NCBI RefSeq assembly: GCF_902813185.1
Contig: NZ_LR778301.1
Location: forward strand, 4,104,564-4,168,563
DNA: 64,000 nt
Reading direction: 5' to 3'
Source of the DNA: Denitratisoma oestradiolicum
GTDB lineage: Bacteria; Pseudomonadota; Gammaproteobacteria; Burkholderiales; Rhodocyclaceae
In this document: positions 45,909-54,465 of the stretch, piece after piece
How positions within the stretch are numbered: the stretch's first letter is position 1
How the letters are laid out: each line of letters starts with the position of its first letter
Translations under genes and position numbers: made by a program
Notes under the pieces: model-generated
What the model saw: the letters and a program-made list of their open reading frames with translations, nothing else
Database searches by the model: none
What the model was told of the DNA's origin: nothing

Positions 45909-46148
45909 TTAAGCGGTTTGCTCGGCGGCGGCGTTTTGTCCTGCGGCCAGGCCGGCCTGGTAGGCGGCCATCAGGGCGCTCTTGACGCCCCAGACGCTGA
46001 CGTCGTGGAAGTCCAAGCTGTCGCTGTTGCGGGTTTTCAGTGTCTCGATGAAGAGGTGGTCCAGGACGATCCGGGCGAGCAGCTGGTCGAGTTGCTGGGC
46101 GGCTCGGGTGGCGGTCTTGTTGGCGGTCTTGTTGGCGGTTTTGCGCAT
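45909..46148 (-). CDS. Small phage protein, DUF6900-like
   Basis: This 79-residue protein contains the core LDHLFIETLKTRNSDSLDFH, then DVSVWGVKSALMAAYQAG, a pattern seen in DUF6900 proteins. The Lys/Thr/Asn-rich N-terminus (TANKTANKTAT) comes from a short DNA repeat. Promoter-like repeat copy 4 lies 35 bp upstream. Confidence 0.65.
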   Translation of the reverse strand: MRKTANKTANKTATRAAQQLDQLLARIVLDHLFIETLKTRNSDSLDFHDVSVWGVKSALMAAYQAGLAAGQNAAAEQTA

Positions 46149-46182
46149 CGTGGTTCTCCTTCGGGGGTGCGTTGCTGTGCTT

Positions 46183-46216
46183 GTAGTAACGCGCTGTTCA
46201 AGAGGTAAGCCAAGCG
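46183..46216 (-). promoter_or_regulatory. Phage promoter-like repeat, copy 4
   Basis: TTGGCT, 18-bp spacer and TTACTA within the conserved GCTTGGCTT and CAGCGCGTTACTAC blocks. It is nearly identical to copy 1 and lies before the start at 46148. Confidence 0.65.
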
Positions 46217-46253
46217 CCGGTTTGATCTTTCTGCACCTGGTTGGCCGATTTGC

Positions 46254-46472
46254 TCAGGCGGCGATCCGGCGCTTGGCCAGATCAATCTCGGCAGGCAGCC
46301 ACAGCGTGGCGATTTCTTCCTCGAGGGCTTGGCGCCGACGCTCGGCGATCTCCTGCAGGGCATCGATCTGCGCGAGCAAGGTGAGGAGGTCGTCGCGCTG
46401 ACGAAGGATGGGGGTGCCCACTTCGGGCAGCTGATCGATCCAGTTCAGGCGGGTGGTGTTGGCGGTGTTCAT
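46254..46472 (-). CDS. Small coiled-coil phage protein
   Basis: This 72-residue protein starts at ATG 46470-46472 and has a heptad-like stretch (LRQRDDLLTLLAQIDALQEI, then AERRRQALEEEIATL). An in-frame upstream extension passes through promoter-like repeat copy 5 and is rejected. It is the first gene of the leftward block, divergent from the large terminase. Confidence 0.6.
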   Translation of the reverse strand: MNTANTTRLNWIDQLPEVGTPILRQRDDLLTLLAQIDALQEIAERRRQALEEEIATLWLPAEIDLAKRRIAA

Positions 46473-46501
46473 GGCGTGCTCCGTGGGTGTTGATGACATC
46501 C

Positions 46502-46535
46502 GTATGAACGCGCTGTTGCCGATTGAAGCCAAGCG
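46502..46535 (-). promoter_or_regulatory. Phage promoter-like repeat, copy 5
   Basis: TTGGCT, 18-bp spacer and TTCATA with both conserved blocks. It lies 30 bp before the start at 46472 and 33 bp upstream of the terminase start on the other strand, so it occupies the divergent control region. Confidence 0.65.
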
Positions 46536-46567
46536 TTCGGTCCATCTATTTCGCATCGGAGTGGCTT

Positions 46568-48424
46568 GTGTTCGACACTGCTGAATCGGCTGTTGAATCG
46601 GCCTGGAAACGAGGGCTCGCGCCTGACCCCATCCTCACCGTCGATGACTGGGCCAACCGCCACCGGATGCTCTCCTCGGTGGCTTCCGCCGAGCCGGGAC
46701 GCTGGTCGACCAGCCGCACGCCGTATCTCAAGGCGGTGATGGAAACGCTGTCGGCCACCTCCCGCTTCGAGCGCGTAGTGCTGATGGCCGGGGCGCAAAT
46801 CGGCAAGACCGAAGCCGGATTGAACTGGCTGGGCTACGTCATCCACCACGCACCGGGGCCGATGCTGCTGGTGCAGCCCACGGTGGAAGGCGCCAAGCGC
46901 GTCTCCAAGCAGCGGGTGGATGCGCTGATCGAAGCGAGTCCCGAACTCGCCAGCCGCGTCAAAGACCCGAGAAGCCGGGATTCCGGCAACACCCAGCTGA
47001 TGAAGGAATTCCCCGGTGGCGTGCTGATCATGACCGGCGCCAACTCAGCGGTGGGCCTGCGCTCGATGCCGGTGCGCTACCTGTTTCTCGATGAGGTGGA
47101 TGGCTACCCGGGCGACGCCGATGGCGAAGGCGATCCGGTGGCACTGGCCGTGCAGCGGGCCGCCACCTTTGTCAATCGCAAGGTCTATCTGTGCTCAACC
47201 CCGACCCTGAAGGGTTTCTCGCGCATCGAAGCCGCTTACCTGGAATCGGACCAGCGGGTGTTCGAAGTGCCCTGCGATCACTGCGGGGCGCACAGCCAGA
47301 TCCAGTGGCGCGACATCCAATGGCCGACCGGCAAGATGAGCGAGGCCGCCTGGCACTGCCCGCACTGCGACGGCATTCACCCCGAGTACCGCAAGCCGGC
47401 GCTGCTCGCCAATGGCCGCTGGACCGCCAAATCGCAAGGCGATGGCAAGACGGTGGGCTTCCATCTCTCCAGCCTATATAGCCCCTGGCTCACCTGGGGC
47501 GAGATTGCCCAAGAGCATCACGCGGCCAAGGAAGACCCCGTCAGATTGAAGGTGTGGGTGAATACCAAACTGGCCGAGACCTGGGAAGACCGGGAGGGTG
47601 AGACCTTGGACGCCGAAGGCTTGATGGAACGTCGTGAAGCCTACGGCCCAGCGATTCCTGCTGAGGTCGCGCTGCTGACCTGCGGAATCGACGTGCAGGA
47701 CGACCGCCTGGAGTTGGAGGTGGTTGGCTGGGGCCGGGACGAGGAGTCGTGGTCCATCGACTACAAGGTGCTGTGGGGCGACCCGTCCGCACCGGACACC
47801 TGGGCGCAACTCGACGCCTATCTGGGCAACCGCTTCGAGCATGAAACGCTGGCCAATGGCCTGACCATCGAAGCGGCCTGCCTCGACACCGGTGGCCACC
47901 ACACGCTGGCGGCCTACGCCTTCTGCAAGAGCCGGGAGCGTAAACGTATCTGGGCGATCAAGGGTGGCTCGGGCAAACGCCCGATCTGGCCCAAGCGCCC
48001 GAGCAAGGCCAACAAGGGCAAGGTCAATCTGTTCACGGTGGGGGTCGATGCCGCCAAGGAAGCGATCTACGCCCGCTTGAAGAAGTCAGACGCCGGGGCT
48101 GGTGCGATGCATTTCCCACTGGATCGGGATGCGCAGTATTTCGAGCAGCTGACTGCCGAGCGGATTCGCACCCGCTACGTGAAGGGTTTCCCGCATCGTT
48201 TTTGGTGGAAACCGGATGGCCGGCGCAACGAAGCGCTCGATTGCCGGGTGTACGCCTACGCGGCATTGCACGGCCTGCTGTCGATGGGACTGAATTTGAA
48301 CAAGCGGGTCGAGGCGCTGCCGCCGGTGCCGACCAGTCGCCAAGGCAAGAGCACACCTGTTTCGGCCCCGATGACCGCCAGCCCGCGCCGTCGGCGCATG
48401 GCGATTTCTTCCACTTACCTCTGA
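46568..48424 (+). CDS. Phage terminase large subunit (lambda GpA family)
   Basis: This 618-residue packaging motor has an N-terminal ATPase with AGAQIGKTEAGLNW near residue 75 (Walker A-like) and YLFLDEVDGYPGD near residue 172 (Walker B). A Cys/His zinc-like cluster (CDHCGAHSQIQW, then CPHCDGIH) follows, and the nuclease domain (LTCGIDVQDDRLELEVVGWG) contains acidic metal ligands. Start GTG 46568 has GGAG 7 nt upstream; an in-frame upstream TTG lies inside the leftward promoter repeat. It cuts and translocates phage DNA into the procapsid. Confidence 0.93.
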   Translation: MFDTAESAVESAWKRGLAPDPILTVDDWANRHRMLSSVASAEPGRWSTSRTPYLKAVMETLSATSRFERVVLMAGAQIGKTEAGLNWLGYVIHHAPGPMLLVQPTVEGAKRVSKQRVDALIEASPELASRVKDPRSRDSGNTQLMKEFPGGVLIMTGANSAVGLRSMPVRYLFLDEVDGYPGDADGEGDPVALAVQRAATFVNRKVYLCSTPTLKGFSRIEAAYLESDQRVFEVPCDHCGAHSQIQWRDIQWPTGKMSEAAWHCPHCDGIHPEYRKPALLANGRWTAKSQGDGKTVGFHLSSLYSPWLTWGEIAQEHHAAKEDPVRLKVWVNTKLAETWEDREGETLDAEGLMERREAYGPAIPAEVALLTCGIDVQDDRLELEVVGWGRDEESWSIDYKVLWGDPSAPDTWAQLDAYLGNRFEHETLANGLTIEAACLDTGGHHTLAAYAFCKSRERKRIWAIKGGSGKRPIWPKRPSKANKGKVNLFTVGVDAAKEAIYARLKKSDAGAGAMHFPLDRDAQYFEQLTAERIRTRYVKGFPHRFWWKPDGRRNEALDCRVYAYAALHGLLSMGLNLNKRVEALPPVPTSRQGKSTPVSAPMTASPRRRRMAISSTYL

Positions 48425-48459
48425 TACCGCCAGCCTCCCGCTGGCCGGGAGTGCTGTCC

Positions 48460-48672
48460 ATGACCCTCGACCAACTCAAGGCCCAGCGGGAAGCCCTGCA
48501 GGCCGCCCGCTTCAACGGCGTGCTTACTGTGAAGGCCGGCGACAAGTGGGTCACCTACAAGTCGGACGCCGAGCTGCAGTCGGCCCTGGGGGATCTGGAA
48601 CGTGAGATCGCCAAGGCAGAAGGCCGCCCGCGTGCCCGGCGCATCCGCGCTTATGCCGGGAAGGGGTTGTGA
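48460..48672 (+). CDS. gpW-type head-tail joining protein
   Basis: This 70-residue protein (LDQLKAQREALQAARFNGVL, then YKSDAELQSALGDLEREIAK, basic tail) matches the size, fold pattern and position of lambda gpW between terminase and portal. The stop overlaps the portal start. Confidence 0.8.
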   Translation: MTLDQLKAQREALQAARFNGVLTVKAGDKWVTYKSDAELQSALGDLEREIAKAEGRPRARRIRAYAGKGL

Positions 48673-50108
48673 TGGGGATGCTCAAGAACCTGCGCCGCAA
48701 GGTCGGTGCCATGGTGGGCGGCTTCGAGGGCGGACTGTCCGCGCGACGCCTCAAAACGTTTCACGCCAGCCGTGCCCACGTCAATACGCTGATCCAAGCC
48801 GCCGGCGCCGATATGACCGCGCGTGCCCGGTACCTGATCCGCAACAACGGCTACGCCGCCAATGCAGTCGAGTCCTGGGCCGGCAATGCGGTAGGCACCG
48901 GCATCAAACCCTCGTCGGGGATCGGTGATGCAGTGCTCAAGGATCGGGTGCAGCGCCTGTGGCTGCGCTGGACGGACGAGTCGGATGCCGAAGGGCTGAC
49001 GGATTTCTATGGCCAGCAACGTCGGGCCGCTCGGGAACTGTTCATCGCCGGCGAAGTGTTCTTCCGCATCCGACCACGCCGGCCCGAGGATGGTTTGTCC
49101 GTGCCACTGCAGTTGCAGATGCTGCCGGCCGAGATGCTGCCCTTGAACCACAACCAGTTGCTGGAGAACGGTCACCGCATCCGCCAAGGCATCGAGTTCG
49201 ACCGCATCGGCCGGCGCGTGGCCTACCACTTCCTGCGCCGCCACCCGGGTGACATCACCGATCCGGGACTGGCGGGGGAGACCGTGCGGGTGCCGGCTGA
49301 GTCGGTGCTGCACATTGTTGATCCGGTCGATGCCGGGCAACTGCGCGGCGTGTCGCGCTTCTCGCCGGCGCTGGTGAAGCTGTTCTTGCTCGACCAGTAC
49401 GACGATGCCGAACTCGACCGCAAGAAGGTCGCGGCGATGTTCGTCGGCTTCGTGCGTCGGCCCGAGCGTGACTTCGACAACAGCAATGAAACCGATGACC
49501 GGGGCGAACCGCTGCTGCCGCTCGAACCCGGGCAACTCCAGATCCTGGATGACGGCGAGGACATCACCTTCTCGACCCCGGCCGATGTCGGTGGCAACTA
49601 CGAGAGCTTCCAGTACCGGACGCTCTTGCAGGTCGCTGGCGCCCTGGGGTTGCCCTACGCCAACCTGTCGGCCGATATGTTGAAGGCCAACTACTCGAAC
49701 ACCCGAGCGGCGCTCTTGGAGTTTCGCCGCCGCATCGAAGCCTTCCAGCACTCGGTGCTGGTGTTTCAGCTGTGCCGGGCGGTGTGGGCGCGCTGGATGG
49801 ACACGGCGGTGCTCTCGGGCTCCCTTGATCTTCCGGACTACGAGCAACGCCGCGCCGACTACCTGGACTGCAGCTGGCTGCCCCCGCGCTGGGATTGGGT
49901 CGATCCCTTGAAAGACATCCGCGCCGAGATCAATGCCATCGAGGCCGGACTCAAGTCGCGTACCCAGGCGATTGCCGAACGGGGCTTTGATGCCGCGATG
50001 GTCGATGCCGAGATTGCTGGTGACCATCGGCGTGAGGACAGCCTGGGGCTCTCTTTTGGGTGCAAGCCTGTACCGGTTCCGCCGCCAGCCCCCGCTCCCT
50101 CGAACTGA
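48672..50108 (+). CDS. Phage portal protein (lambda family)
   Basis: This 478-residue protein has the lambda-portal features ARARYLIRNNGYAANAVESW, a central VPAESVLHIVDPVDAGQLRG, and LPYANLSADMLKANYSNTRA near residue 330. It forms the dodecameric ring at the capsid vertex through which DNA passes. ATG 48672 overlaps the gpW stop; GTG 48669 is an alternative one codon earlier. Confidence 0.92.
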   Translation: MGMLKNLRRKVGAMVGGFEGGLSARRLKTFHASRAHVNTLIQAAGADMTARARYLIRNNGYAANAVESWAGNAVGTGIKPSSGIGDAVLKDRVQRLWLRWTDESDAEGLTDFYGQQRRAARELFIAGEVFFRIRPRRPEDGLSVPLQLQMLPAEMLPLNHNQLLENGHRIRQGIEFDRIGRRVAYHFLRRHPGDITDPGLAGETVRVPAESVLHIVDPVDAGQLRGVSRFSPALVKLFLLDQYDDAELDRKKVAAMFVGFVRRPERDFDNSNETDDRGEPLLPLEPGQLQILDDGEDITFSTPADVGGNYESFQYRTLLQVAGALGLPYANLSADMLKANYSNTRAALLEFRRRIEAFQHSVLVFQLCRAVWARWMDTAVLSGSLDLPDYEQRRADYLDCSWLPPRWDWVDPLKDIRAEINAIEAGLKSRTQAIAERGFDAAMVDAEIAGDHRREDSLGLSFGCKPVPVPPPAPAPSN

Positions 50109-50117
50109 GGAATCCCC

Positions 50118-51434
50118 ATGACCGATTTGCCTTACCTGGCGTCCCGCCTATACGGGACGCCGCTCCTGATTGCGCGCCCGAAACTCGAAGTGATCCTCGG
50201 GGTGGTGGCCAGAAAGCTCGCGGGCGACATCCTGGCCACGCCACCGCCGGCCACTGTTGATGCCGGCATGACTGGTGGCCTCCAGAACCTGGAGGGCATC
50301 GCCATCATCCCGATCCTCGGCACCCTGGTGCGTCGCTCTTCCTATATCGGTGCAGCCAGTGGCCTCACCAGTTATCACGAGATCGAGGCCATGGCCGAAG
50401 CGGCCTTTACCGACCCGCAGGTCCGCGCCGTCCTGCTGGAGATCGACTCCAGTGGCGGTGAGGCGGGTGGGGTGTTCGATCTGGCGCAGCGATTACGCAC
50501 CCTGGCACAGACCTCGGGCAAGCCGCTCTGGGCCATCGCCGATGAGGCGGCGCTGTCGGCGGCCTACGCCATTGCCTGTGCCGCTGACCGACTGTGGCTC
50601 ACCCGCACCGCCGAGGTGGGCTCGATTGGCGTGGTGGCGGTACACGTTGATGAGTCAGTGGCCGACGCCAAAGCCGGGATGACCTACACCTTCCTGCACG
50701 CTGGCGCCCACAAGGTCGATGGCCATCCGCACGCGCCGCTGCCGGCACCAGTCGCCGCTGACATCCAGACCGACATCGATCAGCTGCACGACCAGTTCAT
50801 CGCGCTGGTCGCCGGGTTTCGGCGCCTGACGCCAGAGGTGGTGCGCGCCACCGAAGCCCGTGTCTATCGCGGTGAGGCAGCCATCCAGGCAGGCCTCGCC
50901 GATCAGCTCGGCACCACCCGCGAGGCGCTGACCGCCCTGCAACGCCAGCTGGCGTTGTCTGCCGGCCGCAGCCTGCGCAACAAGGCCGCTGCGCTGTCGG
51001 CTGCACGCACTACCCCTCGATCCCAACTTTCCCAGCAGGAGATCTCCATGAATGATCACAACCTCGTCACGCCGGTGGATGACGCCCAAGAGAACACAGC
51101 CCCGACCCCGGCGCAGTCACCGCAAACCCCGCCGCCGCTCGATGAAGCGGCCATCACTGCTCAAGTTGAGCAGCGACTGCGCCGCCAACTTGCCGAGCTG
51201 ACCGAGATCGCCGCCCAGGCCAAACGCCTCGGGGTCACCGTCGATCCGGCCCAGGCCCTGGCGCGCGGTGTCACCCCGGACGCGCTGCGCCAGTCGGTGC
51301 TGAAGCAGGCTGCCGAGCGGGATGTGGCGCAAGACATCGTGGCCGAGGCCCCGGCACCTGCCTCTACCAAACCCCAATCCGTCGCTGACAGCCCCTTGGT
51401 CAAAGCGGCCCAAGCCTATGGAGCCCGTAAATGA
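50118..51434 (+). CDS. S49-family head maturation protease (lambda C-like) with scaffold domain
   Basis: This 438-residue protein has an N-terminal SppA/ClpP-fold protease (about residues 50-270) with LEIDSSGGEAGGVFDLAQRL, the probable nucleophile Ser in EAALSAAYAIACA, and the VGSIGVVAVHVD region. The C-terminal 128 residues are acidic and helical and correspond to a capsid scaffold. An internal start at 51048 would make this part separately. The gene overlaps the decoration gene by 4 bp. Confidence 0.9.
   Translation: MTDLPYLASRLYGTPLLIARPKLEVILGVVARKLAGDILATPPPATVDAGMTGGLQNLEGIAIIPILGTLVRRSSYIGAASGLTSYHEIEAMAEAAFTDPQVRAVLLEIDSSGGEAGGVFDLAQRLRTLAQTSGKPLWAIADEAALSAAYAIACAADRLWLTRTAEVGSIGVVAVHVDESVADAKAGMTYTFLHAGAHKVDGHPHAPLPAPVAADIQTDIDQLHDQFIALVAGFRRLTPEVVRATEARVYRGEAAIQAGLADQLGTTREALTALQRQLALSAGRSLRNKAAALSAARTTPRSQLSQQEISMNDHNLVTPVDDAQENTAPTPAQSPQTPPPLDEAAITAQVEQRLRRQLAELTEIAAQAKRLGVTVDPAQALARGVTPDALRQSVLKQAAERDVAQDIVAEAPAPASTKPQSVADSPLVKAAQAYGARK
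51048..51434 (+). CDS. Nested capsid scaffold protein (Nu3-like internal start)
   Basis: CAGGAGATCTCC immediately precedes ATG 51048, in frame with the protease gene at codon 311. The product would be 128 residues, Gln/Ala-rich and helical (ITAQVEQRLRRQLAELTEIA). Lambda uses the same arrangement, in which Nu3 is the C-terminal third of gene C. The strong ribosome-binding site in mid-gene supports real initiation. Confidence 0.7.
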   Translation: MNDHNLVTPVDDAQENTAPTPAQSPQTPPPLDEAAITAQVEQRLRRQLAELTEIAAQAKRLGVTVDPAQALARGVTPDALRQSVLKQAAERDVAQDIVAEAPAPASTKPQSVADSPLVKAAQAYGARK

Positions 51435-51823
51435 GCACACCTTTGATTTCCCCATCGACGCTGGGTGACCTCATCAAGCGCGAGTCCGACCCGGACTACA
51501 CCCGCGAGACCGTCACCCTGAAGGCTGGCGCCGCTTATCCGCTGGGTGCCGTGCTCGGTCGCATCACCGCCACGGGCGTCTATGCGTTTTCGCCTGCGGC
51601 ATCGACCACAGGCATCGAAGGCGCCGAGATTGCTTCGGCCGTGCTGCTGCACCCGGTCGCCGTCAGCGACACCGACACTCAGGCCGTTGTGCTTGCGCGC
51701 GGGCAGGTGATCGTCGCTGACCGTGCGCTGGCTTTCGATGCCACCGTGGCAGACGCCGCCGCCCAATCCCTCAAACACCAGCAACTGGCTGCCCACGGCA
51801 TCGTCGTGCGTCCGGTCGCTTGA
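51431..51823 (+). CDS. Head decoration protein (lambda D-like)
   Basis: This 130-residue protein resembles gpD-like decoration proteins: LGDLIKRESDPDYTRETVTL near the N-terminus and AYPLGAVLGRITATGVYAFS. It then has beta-rich segments including AVVLARGQVIVADRAL. It trimerises on the mature capsid surface. It sits between protease/scaffold and major capsid, the standard lambda order. Confidence 0.87.
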   Translation: MSTPLISPSTLGDLIKRESDPDYTRETVTLKAGAAYPLGAVLGRITATGVYAFSPAASTTGIEGAEIASAVLLHPVAVSDTDTQAVVLARGQVIVADRALAFDATVADAAAQSLKHQQLAAHGIVVRPVA

Positions 51824-51837
51824 TAAGGAGTTCCCCC

Positions 51838-52863
51838 ATGACCGTGATCGTCAATCCGTTCGACGCCGGCGGCTTCACGCTGGCCGAGATGTCGGCCGCC
51901 ATCCAGATGCTGCCCAATCCCTACGGCCGGGTGGGCCAGCTGGGGCTGTTTGCACCCGAGCCAATTTCCCAGCGCAACGTCACCATTGAGTCCATCGAGG
52001 GCGAGCTGCGTCTGCTGCCGGCTGTTGCGCCCGGCGCGCCTGCGACGGTGGGCACTACCGACAAGCGCTCGGTACGCTCCTTTGCCGTGCCGCATATCCC
52101 GCACAACGACGTGGTGCTGCCCGAGGAAATCCAGGGCATCCGTGGCCTGGGTCTGGCGGCCGGTGAAGACCCGCTGGTGACCGTAATGACCCGCAAGCTC
52201 GCCCGGATGCGTGCGAAACACGCGCAGACGCTCGAGTACATGCGCGTCAATGCTCTGCTGGGCATCACCAAGGACGGGGGGCAAAACCTCTACGACTGGC
52301 ACGACGAGTTCGACATCCAGAAACCCGAGGTGGATTTTGTGTTCGGTGGCACCGAAGACATGGTCATCCACTGCACCCAGGTCGCCCGCCACATCGAAGA
52401 GAACCTCAAAGGCGAGATGATGACCACCATCCACGCCCTGGTCAGCCCCGAGTTCTTCGATGCCCTGGTCAAGCACAAGACCGTCAAGGAGGCCTACACC
52501 TTCTATCAGGGCACGGCCGGTACCAATCCGTTGCGCGACGATGTGCGCCGGGGCTTTCGTTTCGGCTCCATCCTGTTCGAGGAGTATTTCGGCACCGTCA
52601 CGTTGGCCAACGGTACGTCTGTGCGCCTGATCCCGCCGCGCGAAGGGGTGGCGTTCCCGCTGGGCACGCTCGACACCTTCCGCACCTACTTCGCACCCGC
52701 GAACCTGATGGAAGCCGTCGGTACTTATGGTCAGGAGCTCTATGCCCACCAGCTCGCACGGCCCAACGGCACCGGCGTCGACATCTACACCCAGTCCAAC
52801 CCGCTGCCGATTGTGAAGCGACCGGCCCTGACGGTGCGGCTGCATTCGAGCAATGGCTGGTGA
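51838..52863 (+). CDS. Major capsid protein (lambda E family)
   Basis: This 341-residue protein has the gpE family pattern: PISQRNVTIESIEGELRLLP near the N-terminus, and FAVPHIPHNDVVLPEEIQGI. It continues with KLARMRAKHAQTLEYMRVNA and, near the end, AVGTYGQELYAHQLARPNGT. AAGGAG precedes ATG 51838. It builds the icosahedral shell. Intact and full length. Confidence 0.93.
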   Translation: MTVIVNPFDAGGFTLAEMSAAIQMLPNPYGRVGQLGLFAPEPISQRNVTIESIEGELRLLPAVAPGAPATVGTTDKRSVRSFAVPHIPHNDVVLPEEIQGIRGLGLAAGEDPLVTVMTRKLARMRAKHAQTLEYMRVNALLGITKDGGQNLYDWHDEFDIQKPEVDFVFGGTEDMVIHCTQVARHIEENLKGEMMTTIHALVSPEFFDALVKHKTVKEAYTFYQGTAGTNPLRDDVRRGFRFGSILFEEYFGTVTLANGTSVRLIPPREGVAFPLGTLDTFRTYFAPANLMEAVGTYGQELYAHQLARPNGTGVDIYTQSNPLPIVKRPALTVRLHSSNGW

Positions 52864-53222
52864 TGGCGATGACCGTATTCGGTGATCTGACCCAAGCCAT
52901 GTCCGCCATCGTGCTCACCACCTTTGGTGAGCCGGTGGTGTTTCACATCGAAGGACAGCCTCAGGCCTTGGCGGGCCGGGGCGTGTTTACCGCGATGCAC
53001 CAGGAGGTGGATGCCAGCACGGGCGTGTCGGTGTCCAGCGTGCAGCCCGTGCTGGAGGTACGGCAGTCAGATCTGCCCGCCACGCCCACTGAGGGCGATG
53101 CGGTGACGGTGCAAGGTGCGCTCTACCTGATCGTCGAGGTGCGACCCGATGGGCTCGGCTTCCTCAAATTGATGCTGCACAAAGGGGGCGGCCATGAAGC
53201 ACCCACGCACCCTGATTCGTGA
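52863..53222 (+). CDS. Head-tail joining protein (FII-like)
   Basis: This 119-residue protein has a beta-rich layout (VVFHIEGQPQALAGRGVFTA, then LEVRQSDLPATPTEGDAVTV, then LYLIVEVRPDGLGFLKLML), typical of the gpFII / head-tail joining family that follows the capsid gene. Its start overlaps the capsid stop by one base, and it overlaps the next gene by 29 bp. Confidence 0.72.
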   Translation: MAMTVFGDLTQAMSAIVLTTFGEPVVFHIEGQPQALAGRGVFTAMHQEVDASTGVSVSSVQPVLEVRQSDLPATPTEGDAVTVQGALYLIVEVRPDGLGFLKLMLHKGGGHEAPTHPDS

Positions 53223-53754
53223 GGCAGTCAAGGAACGTCTGTTAGCGCAGTTGCCGGCCATTGACCCGCGCATCACCGCCGCGCGCATCAGCATCCATCG
53301 CAGTACCCCGCTTTTTGCCGGCAAGCTGCCAGCCATCCTGATCTACACCCGCGACGAGCGTATCGAGGATCAGCCCAATGCCGATGCTGGCTTGCGCTAT
53401 CGGAAGCTGGAGCTGTCGGTCGAGATCATCGCCAGCGGTGACGCCGCCGCAGAGGAAGCCGATGTGCTGGCACAGGCGGTTGAAGCCATCCTCGATGCCG
53501 ACGAGACCTTGGGGCTGCTGGTCGAGGGCACACGCTTGACCCGCACCGAGGTCGATCAGGGCGGAGAGGGCGACACGCCCATTCTGGCTGCTCGCCTGTC
53601 TTTCGAGATCAGCTACTGGACCAAGCCTGTGATCGATGACAGGGTGCTGCCGCTGCCGCTGCAGGTGCTGGTGAGCTGGGTGCCGGAGATCGGCCCTGGC
53701 CATGAGCACAGCTATCAGCCGGCCGGCACCCATTACCGGGAGCCGACCTCATGA
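53194..53754 (+). CDS. Tail completion/terminator-like protein
   Basis: This 186-residue protein has LIREAVKERLLAQLPAIDPR at the N-terminus, a central beta sheet with LPAILIYTRDERIED, and LSFEISYWTK. The pattern resembles phage tail-terminator (gpU-like) proteins, and the position between head-joining and baseplate genes agrees. It overlaps the next gene by 4 bp. Confidence 0.6.
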   Translation: MKHPRTLIREAVKERLLAQLPAIDPRITAARISIHRSTPLFAGKLPAILIYTRDERIEDQPNADAGLRYRKLELSVEIIASGDAAAEEADVLAQAVEAILDADETLGLLVEGTRLTRTEVDQGGEGDTPILAARLSFEISYWTKPVIDDRVLPLPLQVLVSWVPEIGPGHEHSYQPAGTHYREPTS

Positions 53755-54413
53755 CCGAGCGCAACCTGCACCAGGACATGACCGAGGCAGAGCGACGCAT
53801 CAGTAACGTGGCGCTGATGGGCCAGGTGGTGGCGCTCGACACGGCGCGTGCCCGCGTGCGGGTGCAGGCTGGTCCCATCACCACGGGCTGGTTGCCTTTT
53901 GCGACGGTACGGGCCGGGCTGGATCGGACCTGGCATCCGTCAGAGCCGGGCGAGCAGGTGTTGCTGGTCGCACCGGGCGGTGATCTCAACCAGGGCGTGG
54001 TGGTGGGCTCGATCTACCGCGCCGAGCATCCGGCTCCGGCCGATTCGGCGGATATCTCGCGCACCCTGTTCAAGGATGGGGCGGTGATGGAGTACGACCG
54101 CGCCCAGCACCACTGGCGTTTGGCTGTACCGGCCGGTGGAAAGATCGTGCTGCAGATTGGCGCTACCACCCTGGAGCTGCGTGATGACGGCACGACATTC
54201 TCGACGCCGAAACTTCTCGCCGATGCCGCAGAGAGCACCTTCACCGGCACGGTGTTGGTGAAGAAGCTCTTCACCTACCTCAAGGGGCTGGTCGGCAAAG
54301 GCAGTGGTGGTGCCGGGGCAAGCATTGAGGGCGACATTCAGGTCAACGGTAATGTCTCGGCCACCGGCTCCATCATGGACGCCGGCGGCAACTCGAACCA
54401 TCACTCGCATTGA
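53751..54413 (+). CDS. Baseplate assembly protein V (spike, P2 gpV-like)
   Basis: This 220-residue protein has an N-terminal OB-fold region (ALDTARARVRVQAGPITTGW) and the P2 gpV pattern PGEQVLLVAPGGDLNQGVVV. Beta-helical repeats follow, and the end is a histidine-rich tip (GGNSNHHSH), which in gpV-type spikes binds iron. It forms the membrane-piercing spike of a contractile tail. The HigBA module follows. Confidence 0.88.
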   Translation: MTERNLHQDMTEAERRISNVALMGQVVALDTARARVRVQAGPITTGWLPFATVRAGLDRTWHPSEPGEQVLLVAPGGDLNQGVVVGSIYRAEHPAPADSADISRTLFKDGAVMEYDRAQHHWRLAVPAGGKIVLQIGATTLELRDDGTTFSTPKLLADAAESTFTGTVLVKKLFTYLKGLVGKGSGGAGASIEGDIQVNGNVSATGSIMDAGGNSNHHSH

Positions 54414-54465
54414 GCGTGATGCGACCCTGGGGAGAATTGAGGGGAGACCACTACCGACCCTCGCT

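Noticed and set aside
48651-50027. 458-codon minus-strand frame opposite the portal gene
   Set aside because: Antisense to an intact lambda-family portal protein; no motif.
27604-51442. Recurrent AGCACACCT word at 27606, 33391, 48351, 51434 and (inverted) 41646
   Set aside because: It has no consistent position or orientation relative to genes; some cases are simply similar Met-Ser-Thr-Pro start codons.
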